Source of the DNA: Paenibacillus graminis
GTDB taxonomy: Bacteria; Bacillota; Bacilli; Paenibacillales; Paenibacillaceae
Length of the DNA stretch: 64,000 nt
Assembly (NCBI RefSeq): GCF_000758705.1
Contig: NZ_CP009287.1
Location: 4,092,001-4,156,000 of the forward strand
Direction of reading: 5' to 3'
Shown one piece after another: positions 54,291-63,842 of the stretch; position 1 is the stretch's first letter, and each line of letters begins with the position of its first letter. Both the position numbers and the translations under genes were made by a program. The notes under the pieces were generated by a model. It saw nothing but the letters and a program-made list of their open reading frames with translations, was not told the DNA's origin and did not search any database.

Positions 54291-54320
54291 ATTATACATG
54301 ATTTTTTTGGCAAAAGACAA
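54291..54320 (-). promoter_or_regulatory. sigma-A promoter of rnjB
   Basis: On the minus strand TTGTCT (54315-54320), 18 bases, TATAAT (54291-54296). The inferred transcript starts near 54284, about 340 nt before the rnjB start. Confidence 0.7.
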
Positions 54321-54404
54321 GTCATCGGCACCGTAACCCTTTTCTTTCCTTAATTTCAGGTAAGAAACTTAATACTGCGTTTATAATTTTGACATAAAAT
54401 ATAT

Positions 54405-54440
54405 AAAAGCCGGCACCCCTGTGACGGGGAATGCCGGCTT
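54405..54440 (-). terminator. terminator of the dapG-dapA operon
   Basis: AAGCCGGCA and TGCCGGCTT pair, with an inner CCCC/GGGG stem, 30 nt after the dapA stop; TTTTA follows on the minus strand. Confidence 0.85.
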
Positions 54441-54470
54441 AAATCTGGCTATCGATCAAACGTAAATGCG

Positions 54471-55346
54471 CTACTCCAGCAGCGCAGCGATAAATGATGC
54501 TTCTTCTTCTGTAGGAGATACCAGCGGGAGCCGTACCGTACCTACATCCACACCGCGGAGGCCAAGCGCATACTTGACGGCAGAGGGATTCGGAAGCGGA
54601 TGCGGACATTCAAACAGCCCCTTGAACACCGGGAAAAGCTTGCGGTGAAGTCCGCCTGCCCGTTGGACATTCCCTGAGATATAAGCTCCGATCATCTCTG
54701 CCATCTGCTCACCAACCACATGGCTGGCTACACTGATTATACCGTAGGCCCCAACGGCAAGCGCAGCAAGTCCGGCGGAATCATCCCCTGAATACACACG
54801 GAAATCAGCGGGACAGGCTGAAACAATCTGTGTAATCTGATCCACTGACTGGCATTCCTTAGTCGCCACGATGTTTGGAATCTCGGCAAGCCTCAGTGTC
54901 GTGGCTGCGCTCATACTGACGCTGGTCCGGCTGGGCACATTATAGAGAATAACAGGCAGCGCTGTCTCCCCTGCTATGGCAGCAAAATGCCGGTACAGCC
55001 CTTCCTGATTCGGCTTGTTGTAATAGGGAACAACGAGAAGCACACCGTCCACACCAATCTTCTCCGCTTCCTTCGTCAAATGAATGGAATGTCTGGTGCT
55101 GTTGGTGCCTGTTCCGGCGATGATTTTACAGCGGCCTGCGGCCTTCTTCAGCACATAAGCGAATAACTCCAGCTTCTCCTCATCGCTTAAGGTAGGGGAT
55201 TCTCCCGTCGTCCCGCAGACCACCAGCGCTTCAGATTTCTTTTGCTCAATGAGATAGTCAATCAAGCGTGAGGTAGCTTCCCAATTGATTTCGCCAGAAC
55301 TGTCAAAGGGGGTTACCATAGCGGTGATTAATCTTCCGAAGTCCAC
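54471..55346 (-). CDS. dapA: 4-hydroxy-tetrahydrodipicolinate synthase
   Basis: DapA condenses pyruvate with aspartate semialdehyde at the head of the lysine, meso-DAP and dipicolinate pathway. The 291-aa product has CGTTGESPT, the Tyr and Arg of YNVPSRTSVS and the Schiff-base Lys of VATKECQSV. GTG 55346 follows AAGGAGG by eight bases; the frame is open far upstream through the dapG gene but those codons belong to dapG's shadow. It lies 16 nt after dapG. Confidence 0.96.
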   Translation of the reverse strand: MDFGRLITAMVTPFDSSGEINWEATSRLIDYLIEQKKSEALVVCGTTGESPTLSDEEKLELFAYVLKKAAGRCKIIAGTGTNSTRHSIHLTKEAEKIGVDGVLLVVPYYNKPNQEGLYRHFAAIAGETALPVILYNVPSRTSVSMSAATTLRLAEIPNIVATKECQSVDQITQIVSACPADFRVYSGDDSAGLAALAVGAYGIISVASHVVGEQMAEMIGAYISGNVQRAGGLHRKLFPVFKGLFECPHPLPNPSAVKYALGLRGVDVGTVRLPLVSPTEEEASFIAALLE

Positions 55347-55362
55347 TTTGAATTCCTCCTTG

Positions 55363-56583
55363 TCAGCGGTGTAATTCAAATTTGGCATGCAAAGCGCGCA
55401 GCGACTGCACCATATCTTCTTTTTTGACCAGCACCCAAATGGTTGTATTGGAATCGGCAGACTGGAGAATCTGAATATTCTGCGAGCTAAGCGCTTCAAC
55501 GATGCGGGCCATGATGCCCGGGACCCCGTTGATCCCGCCTCCGATAACCGAGACCTTGGCGCAGCCGGACAGGCTCGAAGGACGCAGCCCCAGCTCCTGA
55601 AGTGCAGCAATCGCCTGCTCTGACTTGTCATCATTCACTGTATACAGCGCTTCAGTCGGCGTTACATTGATGAAATCCACACTGATGCCGTTGTCGGCCA
55701 TGCTTTTAAAAATCTGGAGCTGCACACCGGTACCGTTGCCCTCCGGACATTCCACGGATATCTGGGTAACGTTGCTGACATAAGCGATCCCCGTGACAAA
55801 GCGGTCAACCACTCCATGTGAAACATCGCTGAACCCCTCCGGATGGGTCACGAGCGTGCCTTCGGCTTCAGAGAATGTAGACCGGACACGTACAGGAATC
55901 TGGGCCTGCATGGCAATCTCTACAGCACGGGGGTGAATGACCTTGGCGCCTTGATATGCCATGTTGCAGATTTCCGTATAGCTGACATAAGTCAGCTGCT
56001 TCGCATCCTCAACAATCCGCGGATCAGCGGTCAGGATACCATCCACATCTGTATAGATATCGACCATATCTGCCCGCAGCGCAGCGCCAAGCGCCGTAGC
56101 AGAAGTGTCACTGCCTCCGCGTCCAAGGGTCGTAAAATCACCGGCTTCGGTCTGCCCCTGGAACCCGGTTACAATCACTACTTTGTGCTCGCGCAATTCG
56201 CGCAGAATACGTTCGGTCCGCACATCCAGAATCCGGGCATTGCCGTAGTTGTTATCGGTCACAAAACCGGCCTGTGCTCCTGTCAGCACGGTTGCAGGGA
56301 CACCCTCATGCTCCAGCAAGCCGCACAAAGTTGTAGCAGAAATAATCTCTCCGCAGCACATCAGAAGATCCTTCTCCCGGTTCGGCAGAGCATCCCCATT
56401 CTGTACCGCCCAGTCCAGCAGCGTATCGGTCGCATAAGGTTCGCCTTTGCGCCCCATGGCCGACACGACCACGACCAGACTGAAGCCGCTGGCCAGTTCA
56501 CGTTTGACATGACGGATCACGTGTTCTCTGGCCGCTGGTGTGGAGAGTGAGGTTCCGCCAAATTTTTGCACCAAAATACCCAT
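55363..56583 (-). CDS. dapG: aspartate kinase I (DAP-sensitive type)
   Basis: The 406-aa aspartate kinase has VQKFGGTSL, the kinase core with GRGGSDTSATALGA, YTDVDGI, and two C-terminal ACT domains (SVEC... and KVSVIGGGINGVPGIMA). In B. subtilis DapG is the isozyme inhibited by meso-DAP and serves wall and spore precursors. ATG 56583 follows GGAGG; the open frame to 56631 has no ribosome site. dapA follows. asd, which sits directly upstream in B. subtilis, is absent. Confidence 0.95.
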   Translation of the reverse strand: MGILVQKFGGTSLSTPAAREHVIRHVKRELASGFSLVVVVSAMGRKGEPYATDTLLDWAVQNGDALPNREKDLLMCCGEIISATTLCGLLEHEGVPATVLTGAQAGFVTDNNYGNARILDVRTERILRELREHKVVIVTGFQGQTEAGDFTTLGRGGSDTSATALGAALRADMVDIYTDVDGILTADPRIVEDAKQLTYVSYTEICNMAYQGAKVIHPRAVEIAMQAQIPVRVRSTFSEAEGTLVTHPEGFSDVSHGVVDRFVTGIAYVSNVTQISVECPEGNGTGVQLQIFKSMADNGISVDFINVTPTEALYTVNDDKSEQAIAALQELGLRPSSLSGCAKVSVIGGGINGVPGIMARIVEALSSQNIQILQSADSNTTIWVLVKKEDMVQSLRALHAKFELHR

Positions 56584-56771
56584 GTATAATTCCTCCATTA
56601 CTTCTCTAAGCAAGCACACTAATACGTACACATTCTATCCAAAATACTAAATGGAAAGAATCCGCTTGTGCGGTTCCGTATTCAGATAGCTGAATAAAGT
56701 GTTGAACCGCCCTCGGAATGAGGACGGCAATGTATACTTGTATGGTCAGAGTGCCTGCATAAAACATATGT
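56584..56771. other. dpaB-dapG spacer lacking asd
   Basis: The 188-bp gap has small hairpins on the minus strand (CCGTCCTC with GAGGGCGG; TTCAG-ATAG-CTGAA). They could end the dpaAB transcript or form a dapG leader. I see no trace of asd. Confidence 0.5.
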
Positions 56772-57368
56772 CTATGCTGAATGAAACCGTTCGATAATCA
56801 TCGGCTGCAGCTGGTTGCCCTGCAGAGCCGCATAGCAGGTTTCGGGAATGAGGTCCATCTGTGCCACAAGCGAATTCGGCTTGCCCTGCGGATTATCCTG
56901 GCCGAACGGAACGAAATAAATGTTCTTTGTAACCAGGAGCTTTGCGATATTCGCCGCATTCAGGCCAAGTCCATCATTGGTGGAGATGGCCAGCACCAGA
57001 GGACGGCTGTTGCGCATTTGCGATTTGGCGGCCATCAGCACGGGGCTGTCGGTCATGGCATTAGCCAATTTACTAGTCGTATTCCCAGTGCAGGGCGCGA
57101 TAGTAAGCACATCCAGCAGCTTGGAGGGACCCAGCGGTTCCGCTTCAACAATTGTAGAAATGATATCATTCCCTGTTATATCTTTCAACTGTTTTAGCCA
57201 ATTTTCCGATGTGCCAAAGCGGGTGTCCGTATTCAGCACGGATGCGGACACGATCGGCACCACACTGGCTCCGTCATCCATAAACCGCTGAATCTGCGGC
57301 ATTACCTCGGCAAACGTGCAGTGAGAGCCGGTAATTGCATAACCTACTGTTTTTCCATGCCAATCCAT
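56772..57368 (-). CDS. dpaB: dipicolinate synthase subunit B
   Basis: The 198-aa flavoprotein-like subunit (TVGYAITGSHCTFAEV at the start, IAPCTGNTTSKLANA, ISTNDGLGLNAANI) works with DpaA to make dipicolinic acid in the mother cell for the spore core. Its ATG overlaps the dpaA stop by one base (TAATG), so the subunits are made together. Confidence 0.96.
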   Translation of the reverse strand: MDWHGKTVGYAITGSHCTFAEVMPQIQRFMDDGASVVPIVSASVLNTDTRFGTSENWLKQLKDITGNDIISTIVEAEPLGPSKLLDVLTIAPCTGNTTSKLANAMTDSPVLMAAKSQMRNSRPLVLAISTNDGLGLNAANIAKLLVTKNIYFVPFGQDNPQGKPNSLVAQMDLIPETCYAALQGNQLQPMIIERFHSA

Positions 57369-58264
57369 TAAACGTCCCCCCTGTTAAAAGTCTCGTCCGA
57401 TATCGACTGTACCAGCGCACCCGCCATAATGATTCCGGCGCTTTTGGGAGCAACGACTCCGGGCAGTCCCGGTGCCAGCATGGCCTTGATCCCGCGTTTT
57501 TCCGCATAGCGGAAATCGCATCCGCCCGGGGCGGAAGCCAGATCGATAATTACACAGTGTCTGGGAAGACGCGATAACACCTGTGCGGTGATAATCATAC
57601 TAGGGATGGTGTTGAAAATAAGATCCGCCTCCGGCGCATGCGCCACCAGCTCTCCGGTCATAAAGGGCTTCCAGCCCATCTCCTCGGCCCGTGCATAATG
57701 CTCCTGTTTTCTTACGCCCACCTTCACGTTTGAACCGAGGCCCTGCAGCACTCTCGCCATTGTAAACCCGGTTCTGCCCATGCCCAGAACCATTGAGGTA
57801 GAGCCATGAATCGTAAAATCCGTATTCTGAATGGCCATAACCAAGGCTCCCTCTGCTGTAGGGATGGAGTTGTAGATCGCTACATCGTCCCTGTTCAGCA
57901 GCTCCACCAGCTTCAGCGAATGCTTGTCACACAGGCCGCGCAAGTAGCTTTTGGCCATACCGGTATAGACCATACAGTTTGGCGGAAGTGCGGCAATATG
58001 CTCCTCCAGCAGCTGCAGGCGTTCCGTAGACAAGAGGGCATTGATATTGCCTTCATCATCACACCCCACCGTTGGCAGTACCAGCACATCCGCGCGGCTC
58101 AGCAGCTCTGCCGACATTTGTTCCAGGCTCACCCCTGGGCTTGGGGCATCCCACTTGTCGAACCCGGCAGCGCTTACCGTAGCATCCATTTCCACACATT
58201 TCCGAATCACTTCAATCTGTCTCGCGTCCCCGCCCAGGAACACGATCCTGATGCCAGTAAGCAT
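57368..58264 (-). CDS. dpaA: dipicolinate synthase subunit A
   Basis: The 298-aa NAD(P)-binding subunit has IRIVFLGGDARQIEVI at the start and a second Rossmann site, SMVLGMGRTGFTMAR, then IIDLASAPGGCDF. It oxidises the DapA product to dipicolinate. ATG 58264 has AAGGAGCG ahead; the frame is open to 58375 without one. A mother-cell promoter (sigma-K type in B. subtilis) is expected upstream but I could not fix it. Confidence 0.96.
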   Translation of the reverse strand: MLTGIRIVFLGGDARQIEVIRKCVEMDATVSAAGFDKWDAPSPGVSLEQMSAELLSRADVLVLPTVGCDDEGNINALLSTERLQLLEEHIAALPPNCMVYTGMAKSYLRGLCDKHSLKLVELLNRDDVAIYNSIPTAEGALVMAIQNTDFTIHGSTSMVLGMGRTGFTMARVLQGLGSNVKVGVRKQEHYARAEEMGWKPFMTGELVAHAPEADLIFNTIPSMIITAQVLSRLPRHCVIIDLASAPGGCDFRYAEKRGIKAMLAPGLPGVVAPKSAGIIMAGALVQSISDETFNRGDV

Positions 58265-58431
58265 AGGGATGACGCTCCTTTCCACATACACACTATCGAC
58301 TATAGAGCATCTTATGCCGCAGGCTCCGGATGGGTGATGAGCGGAGAAGAAATAATGGGCACCCGGATTCTTCATGGAAAAAACAGCAAAAGGCCAGGTA
58401 ATCTCACGAAGCAGATCATTCTCTATATTAA

Positions 58432-58478
58432 AAAAAGCTTGCGGGTAAATACCGGTAACGGTATCTCCGCAAGCTTAT
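58432..58478 (-). terminator. terminator of dut
   Basis: GCTTGCGG...GATACCG pairs with CGGTAT...CCGCAAGC, followed on the minus strand by TTTTTTT; about 55 nt after the dut stop. Confidence 0.85.
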
Positions 58479-58531
58479 TGTGCAGCTATTGATACAAGGC
58501 GCGCCTTACAGAAAAGACGGTTAAGCCCTTG

Positions 58532-58978
58532 TTATTTCCCCGTATGGCCAAAGCCGCCGGCACCACGCTCAGTTTCCGACAGTTCCTCCACTTGGACAAG
58601 TGTCACAGATGGAACAGCCTGAAAAACCATCTGGGCAATCCGTTCATTCCGGGCAATGGCAAAAGGCTCCTGGCCGAGATTGATCAGCAGCACTTTAATC
58701 TCCCCCCGGTAATCGGCGTCGATGGTTCCCGGTGTGTTCAGGCAGGTAATGCCATGCTTCAGCGCCAGCCCGCTGCGCGGCCGGATTTGTGCCTCCAAGC
58801 CGTCCGGCATGGCCAGCGATATTCCAGTGGGGATTAGTGCACGCTCGCCCGGAGCGAGGACAACAGCTTCTTGTACGGCGGCATACAGGTCATAACCTGA
58901 AGCCTGTTCCGACATTTTACGGGGCAGCTCCACATCCTCATTCCCGGAAAGCTTGTTAATTTGAACGTAATAAGACAA
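58532..58978 (-). CDS. dut: dUTP diphosphatase
   Basis: The 148-aa trimeric dUTPase has all five motifs: [38 protein letters not shown] and the C-terminal [11 protein letters not shown] (His in the usual Ser place). TTG 58978 is 8 nt after AGGAG and gives a family-like start; ATG 58984 is only two bases from that site. The 5' end overlaps the mlpA end by about 23 bp. It occupies the place of ymxH in B. subtilis. Confidence 0.93.
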   Translation of the reverse strand: MSYYVQINKLSGNEDVELPRKMSEQASGYDLYAAVQEAVVLAPGERALIPTGISLAMPDGLEAQIRPRSGLALKHGITCLNTPGTIDADYRGEIKVLLINLGQEPFAIARNERIAQMVFQAVPSVTLVQVEELSETERGAGGFGHTGK

Positions 58979-60221
58979 GATCATCTCTCCTAACATTGGC
59001 AATAGCTTTGTCCGTTGCGCCCACCATCGCTAAAGCGAGCGGCTGCGCAAACATATGATCCAGCAGCCGGTTCATGTCATCCATGGTTACCTGCTGGATT
59101 TTGGCGATCATATCATCCAGTGTATCATGTCTTCCCAGCATCAGCTCGTTTTTTCCGATACGGTTCATCCTGCTGCTGGTGCTTTCGAGGCTGAGGATCA
59201 GGCTGCCTTTGAGCTGCTCTTTGCCTTTTCTCAGTTCATCCTCGCTGAGCCCCTTGACGGCAAGCTCATACATCATGTCTTTGATCAGCTCGGTAACCTC
59301 TTTAGTCTGCTTCGGCGCAGTCCCCGCATATACCGTGAACATCCCGCTATCCGCCTGGGAGCTATGGTAAGAGTAGACCGAATAAGCCAACCCGCGTTTT
59401 TCGCGGATCTCCTGGAACATCCGTGAGCTCATGCCGCCGCCGATGGCATTGTTCAGCAGCACCATCGGATATTGCAGCGGCCCTCCGCTTTGGACACCCG
59501 GCAGGGAGAGGCAAATATGGTTTTGCTCTGTTTTTTTGCGGTGGAACAGCAGCTCGCCATGGAAATCGGGTGCAGCCAGCGCTGCGGACTCGCCATGATT
59601 CTGAAATGAACCGAAGTGCTTCTCCAGCAGCTCTGCCAGCCCGTCATTGATGTTGCCGGCTACACTAATCACTGTGTTCTCAATCGTATATTGTGCCTTC
59701 ATATAGGCCCGGAGATCATCCGGGGTCATTTCCTGAAGCCGCTCCTTGAGGCCCAGAATGGAATAGGCCAGCGGATGCTCACCGTAAGCTGCGGCGCACA
59801 TCAGATCATGCACCAGATCATCCGGTGTGTCCTCGCACATAGCGATTTCCTCGAGAATGACATTTTTCTCCTTCGCCAGCTCTTCGGCATCCATCCGCGA
59901 TCGGAAAAACATATCGGCCAGCACATCCACCGCAATCGGCAGATGCTCATCCAGCACTTTGGCATAATAGCATGTATATTCCTTAGAGGTAAACGCATTG
60001 ACGTTGCCGCCGATAGCGTCGAACTGTTCAGCAATATCCTTGGCGCTGTACCGGCCTGTTCCTTTGAACAGCATATGCTCAATAAAATGAGAAATCCCGT
60101 TGTTCAGCGGAGTCTCATTACGGGAGCCAGTTTTGACCCATATTCCAAAGGAAACGGATCGGCCGGTGGGAATTTTTTCTGTAACCACCCTGAGACCGTT
60201 TGACAATACTATTTTTTCCAC
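58956..60221 (-). CDS. mlpA: M16-family zinc peptidase MlpA (YmxG)
   Basis: The 421-aa M16 processing-peptidase-like enzyme has the zinc motif H-F-I-E-H in [13 protein letters not shown] and the third ligand in the [12 protein letters not shown] block. It also has [21 protein letters not shown] near the end, the substrate-binding R/Y region. GTG 60221 follows AGGAGGA by seven bases. In B. subtilis it lies after pnpA and ylxY, as here. It appears monomer-competent, unlike YmfF/YmfH. Confidence 0.94.
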   Translation of the reverse strand: MEKIVLSNGLRVVTEKIPTGRSVSFGIWVKTGSRNETPLNNGISHFIEHMLFKGTGRYSAKDIAEQFDAIGGNVNAFTSKEYTCYYAKVLDEHLPIAVDVLADMFFRSRMDAEELAKEKNVILEEIAMCEDTPDDLVHDLMCAAAYGEHPLAYSILGLKERLQEMTPDDLRAYMKAQYTIENTVISVAGNINDGLAELLEKHFGSFQNHGESAALAAPDFHGELLFHRKKTEQNHICLSLPGVQSGGPLQYPMVLLNNAIGGGMSSRMFQEIREKRGLAYSVYSYHSSQADSGMFTVYAGTAPKQTKEVTELIKDMMYELAVKGLSEDELRKGKEQLKGSLILSLESTSSRMNRIGKNELMLGRHDTLDDMIAKIQQVTMDDMNRLLDHMFAQPLALAMVGATDKAIANVRRDDLVLLRSN

Positions 60222-60300
60222 TTCTAAGTCCTCCTGGCATAGCCCTGGTTCTATCTGTATTTTGATATACGCGCCTCTTATCCTACCAGAATTAGACGGC

Positions 60301-61287
60301 TCACTCAACATCAGCAGGCAGTACACGCTCCGCTGAGAGCGTCTGGCTGACCGTCCCCAGCTGCAGGCCTTTTGCTTTTATTCCCCGGATCATCCCCCGG
60401 AGCGCCTGCGAAGAGGAAGCTGTCGGGTGCATTAGAATCAAGGTTCCCGGCTCCGCTTTGCTGCTGATTTTGGAAATGATCGAATCCGGGGAAGGGTTGC
60501 GCCAATCCACCGTATCCAGCGTCCACAGCACCGTTTTCAGCCCTAACGAGGCGGCAATGTCGACAGTCTCCTGGTCAAAGTCGCCGGATGGAGGAGCAAA
60601 CCAGATATTGGTCACTCCCAGGCTCTCTTTGAGCAGGTTTTGCGTTTTCTGGATTTCGGCTGTGGCTCGCGCCCGGCTCAAAGTGCTCATATTAGGATGG
60701 GTATAGGCATGATTCTCCATTTCATGCCCCCGTTTCAGCATTTCCTCGGCCAGCTCTTTATTGCGGCTCAGCCAGCTGCCGTCCAGAAAAAAGGTGACCT
60801 TTACCTTTTCCTGATCTAAAATGTCCAGCATTGGGATAATGTACTCGTTGCCCCAAGCTACATTGATCATCAGCGATACCATCGGCTTCGCGGGATTGCC
60901 CCGGTATATCGGCTGAGCCCCAAGGTCATCCAGTGAAACTCCAGGTTTAATCTGGCGGTACAGCAGCTTCAAGCCAGCATTAGGCCCCTTAAGCTTAGCC
61001 TTCCGGTATGTTGCCTCCACATCCACTTCCAGCCCGTTATAACCCGGTATAGCCTTCCATACACGGTCAACGGTTGCATCCACAGGCGGGCTGTTCAGCT
61101 TGGCGGCTTTACTCTCAATGCTTGTGCGCAGATCATCCTGGGGTTCTGTGTAGACCCTGCTCCATACAGCCAGTCCAGTCTGCGGCTTAAGCTGGGCCAG
61201 CATTTCCTTCACCGGCCCATATGTACTGCCGATCCCGGCCACCACAGCAATACAGCCCAGCACCAGTGCCGCTTTTTCCGTCTTCAT
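60301..61287 (-). CDS. ylxY: polysaccharide deacetylase-like YlxY
   Basis: The 328-aa exported protein has an N-terminal signal/anchor (about residues 5-22) and a NodB-type domain (about 120-320). The metal-binding H-x-x-x-H is in HEMENHAYTHPNMS and a further motif is WFAPPSGDFD. The first NodB Asp appears replaced (MINVAWGNEY rather than T-F-D-D), so activity may be reduced or lost, as suggested for YlxY proteins. ATG 61287 has GGAGG. Confidence 0.9.
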   Translation of the reverse strand: MKTEKAALVLGCIAVVAGIGSTYGPVKEMLAQLKPQTGLAVWSRVYTEPQDDLRTSIESKAAKLNSPPVDATVDRVWKAIPGYNGLEVDVEATYRKAKLKGPNAGLKLLYRQIKPGVSLDDLGAQPIYRGNPAKPMVSLMINVAWGNEYIIPMLDILDQEKVKVTFFLDGSWLSRNKELAEEMLKRGHEMENHAYTHPNMSTLSRARATAEIQKTQNLLKESLGVTNIWFAPPSGDFDQETVDIAASLGLKTVLWTLDTVDWRNPSPDSIISKISSKAEPGTLILMHPTASSSQALRGMIRGIKAKGLQLGTVSQTLSAERVLPADVE

Positions 61288-61407
61288 GACGTCTTTTCCT
61301 CCCTGGCAGAACAGTTCATTTGTCCGTCCCGGCACAAGTCAGGTGCAGAGACGCTTTGTCCCAGCCTATGAGTCCATGAAGGAAAATATGTCCAGCGTCT
61401 ACAACTT

Positions 61408-61442
61408 AAAAAAGAGCCAGAACAAAACTGCTTCTGTCTCTT
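61408..61442 (-). terminator. terminator of pnp
   Basis: AAGAG-CAGAA pairs with TTCTG-CTCTT (one mismatch), with TTTTTT after it on the minus strand, about 40 nt past the pnp stop. Confidence 0.75.
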
Positions 61443-61480
61443 CCCGTTCATACATTTAATTTCGTTTCAAACATTAATAT

Positions 61481-63583
61481 CTAAGCCTTAGCTGCACCCT
61501 CTGCAGTGAGCACTGCTTTGCGTGACAAATTTACGCGGCCCTGCTGGTCGATTTCAGTAACTTTGACAGTAATCGTGTCACCGATAGCCACTACATCTTC
61601 CACTTTGGCTACACGTTCAGTAGACAGCTGTGAAATATGCACCAGTCCGTCTTTGCCTGGAATCAATTCGACAAAGGCACCAAACTTTTCGATGCGTCTG
61701 ACTGTACCCACATATATTTCACCGACCTGTACTTCACGTACAATGCCTTCGATAATACCGCGGGCTTTTTGAATCATCGCTTCGTCCGAAGAGCCAATGA
61801 AGACACGGCCATCCTGCTCGATATCGATCTTCACGCCGGTTTCTTCAATGATTTTATTGATAATCTTGCCACCTGCGCCGATGACATCACGGATTTTGTC
61901 CGGATTGATGTTGATGATAATGATTTTGGGAGCATATTTGGACAGGCTTGGTCTAGGCTCGGAGATAGCTTCCTTCATTTTGCCCAAGATGAACATCCGT
62001 CCTTCTTTGGCCTGCTGCAGCGCATCCTGAAGAATCTTGCGGTCAATGCCGGCGATCTTGATATCCATCTGAATCGCTGTAACCCCTTTAGCCGTACCTG
62101 CCACCTTGAAGTCCATATCGCCAAGATGATCTTCCATCCCCTGAATATCGGTCAGGATCGAGACATGCTCTCCGTCTTTGATCAGACCCATGGCTACACC
62201 GGCTACAGGCGCCTTAATCGGCACACCCGCATCCATCATGGCCAAGATGCTGGCGCAAATACTCGCTTGGGAAGTAGAGCCGTTGGATTCAATAGCTTCT
62301 GATACCAGACGAATCGTGTACGGGAATTCAGTTTCACTAGGTATAACTTTGGACAATGCACGCTCCCCAAGGGCTCCGTGTCCAATCTCGCGCCGTCCCG
62401 GTGCTCTGAGCGGACGGGCTTCCCCTACGCTGAACGGCGGGAAGTTGTAGTGGTGCATGAAGCGTTTCGTCTCGGCCGGATCAATCCCGTCCAGGATCTG
62501 CACATCTCCAAGCGCACCAAGCGTACATACGCTAAGGATCTGAGTCTGTCCGCGCGTGAAAAGTCCGGAACCATGAGTACGCGGCAGCAAAGCCGTATCG
62601 CATTCAATGGGCCGGATTTCATCCAGCTTGCGTCCATCCGGACGGATCTTGTCATGGGTGATCAGACGTCTTACTTCATCCTTGACGATATCATGCAGCA
62701 CTTCCTTGACATCCTTCAGAAGCTCCGGTGTTTCTATGTATTTCTCTGCGAAATACTCCACCGTTTCATTGTTGATCAGGTCGATGGCATCCTGGCGGGC
62801 ATGTTTCTCGGCAATTTTCACAGCTTCGACCAGACGGATCTGCGCATAAGCGCGTACCTCTGCGTTCACTTCGCTATTTACCGTGTGCAGCTTCACTGCC
62901 ATCTTTTCTTTGCCGGCAGCGGCAACAAGTTCTTGAATCACAGCTACGATCTTGCGGATTTCATCATGTCCGAACATGATAGCTTCCAGCATGACATCTT
63001 CAGGCACTTCATTGGCTTCAGCTTCCACCATCATGATGGCGTCTTTGGTTCCGGCTACGACTACATAAATGTCGCTCGCTGCTTGCTGCGCAACGTCCGG
63101 ATTAATGATGAATTCACCGTTAATACGGCCTACTGCCACACCACCGATCGGTCCGTCAAACGGCACATCGGAGATGCTGAGCGCAGCGGAAGTACCAATC
63201 ATAGCGGCAATATCCGGCGCACAATCCTGATCCACGCTCATTACCAGATTCAGTACCTGCACATCGTTACGGAATCCTTCCGGAAACAGCGGGCGAATTG
63301 GACGGTCTGTCAGACGGCTGGACAGAATCGCTTTCTCACTGGGTCTGCCCTCACGTTTGATGAAACCTCCAGGAATTTTGCCAACTGCATATAATCTTTC
63401 CTCATAGTTAACCGTAAGCGGGAAAAAATCCAGATCTTTGGGTTCGCTGGAGGCTGTAACCGTACACAATACTGAAGTGTCACCATAGCGCACCATGACT
63501 GCAGCATTTGCCTGTTTGGCAAGGCGGCCCGTTTCCAGTACAAGGCGTCTTCCGCCAAGCTGCATTTCTACACGTTTTTCCAT
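61481..63583 (-). CDS. pnp: polyribonucleotide nucleotidyltransferase (PNPase)
   Basis: The 700-aa PNPase degrades RNA 3'-5' by phosphorolysis. Two RNase PH domains (the second with [10 protein letters not shown] and the metal site near DIKIAGID), a KH domain with [13 protein letters not shown] and a C-terminal S1 domain are present. ATG 63583 follows AAGGAGG; the open frame to 63637 runs through the leader. With rny and rnjB, the window encodes three main RNA-decay enzymes. Confidence 0.98.
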   Translation of the reverse strand: MEKRVEMQLGGRRLVLETGRLAKQANAAVMVRYGDTSVLCTVTASSEPKDLDFFPLTVNYEERLYAVGKIPGGFIKREGRPSEKAILSSRLTDRPIRPLFPEGFRNDVQVLNLVMSVDQDCAPDIAAMIGTSAALSISDVPFDGPIGGVAVGRINGEFIINPDVAQQAASDIYVVVAGTKDAIMMVEAEANEVPEDVMLEAIMFGHDEIRKIVAVIQELVAAAGKEKMAVKLHTVNSEVNAEVRAYAQIRLVEAVKIAEKHARQDAIDLINNETVEYFAEKYIETPELLKDVKEVLHDIVKDEVRRLITHDKIRPDGRKLDEIRPIECDTALLPRTHGSGLFTRGQTQILSVCTLGALGDVQILDGIDPAETKRFMHHYNFPPFSVGEARPLRAPGRREIGHGALGERALSKVIPSETEFPYTIRLVSEAIESNGSTSQASICASILAMMDAGVPIKAPVAGVAMGLIKDGEHVSILTDIQGMEDHLGDMDFKVAGTAKGVTAIQMDIKIAGIDRKILQDALQQAKEGRMFILGKMKEAISEPRPSLSKYAPKIIIININPDKIRDVIGAGGKIINKIIEETGVKIDIEQDGRVFIGSSDEAMIQKARGIIEGIVREVQVGEIYVGTVRRIEKFGAFVELIPGKDGLVHISQLSTERVAKVEDVVAIGDTITVKVTEIDQQGRVNLSRKAVLTAEGAAKA

Positions 63584-63666
63584 AAAATCCCTCCTTAAAT
63601 GGTAGTAGACCTGCCTTATTATCGCAGGTTCCAGCATAACACTAATAAATTCTTATCTTTCAAGCA

Positions 63667-63706
63667 AAAACGGCTTGTCCTCAAGCAGAGGTAAAATAGC
63701 CGTTTT
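63667..63706 (-). terminator. hairpin between rpsO and pnp
   Basis: AAAACGGCT pairs perfectly with AGCCGTTTT with an inner CCTC/GAGG stem, followed on the minus strand by TTTTTG. It ends rpsO transcripts or serves as a pnp leader attenuator. Confidence 0.75.
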
Positions 63707-63842
63707 GTGCAAATCATATCCACTTGCCGCCTGCAATAGTTTTCCCTAAATTTTCAAAAAGCAACCCGGCTGTCCCGCTGTCGCTCGTAAGAAGGACATA
63801 CGGTATACAACCAGGCTGCTTTAGGGTAATGATTATGGAAAA

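Noticed and set aside
54471..55634. 387-aa extended DapA fused to upstream residues
   Set aside because: The extra residues are an out-of-frame reading of dapG; GTG 55346 has an AAGGAGG site and gives the normal DapA length.
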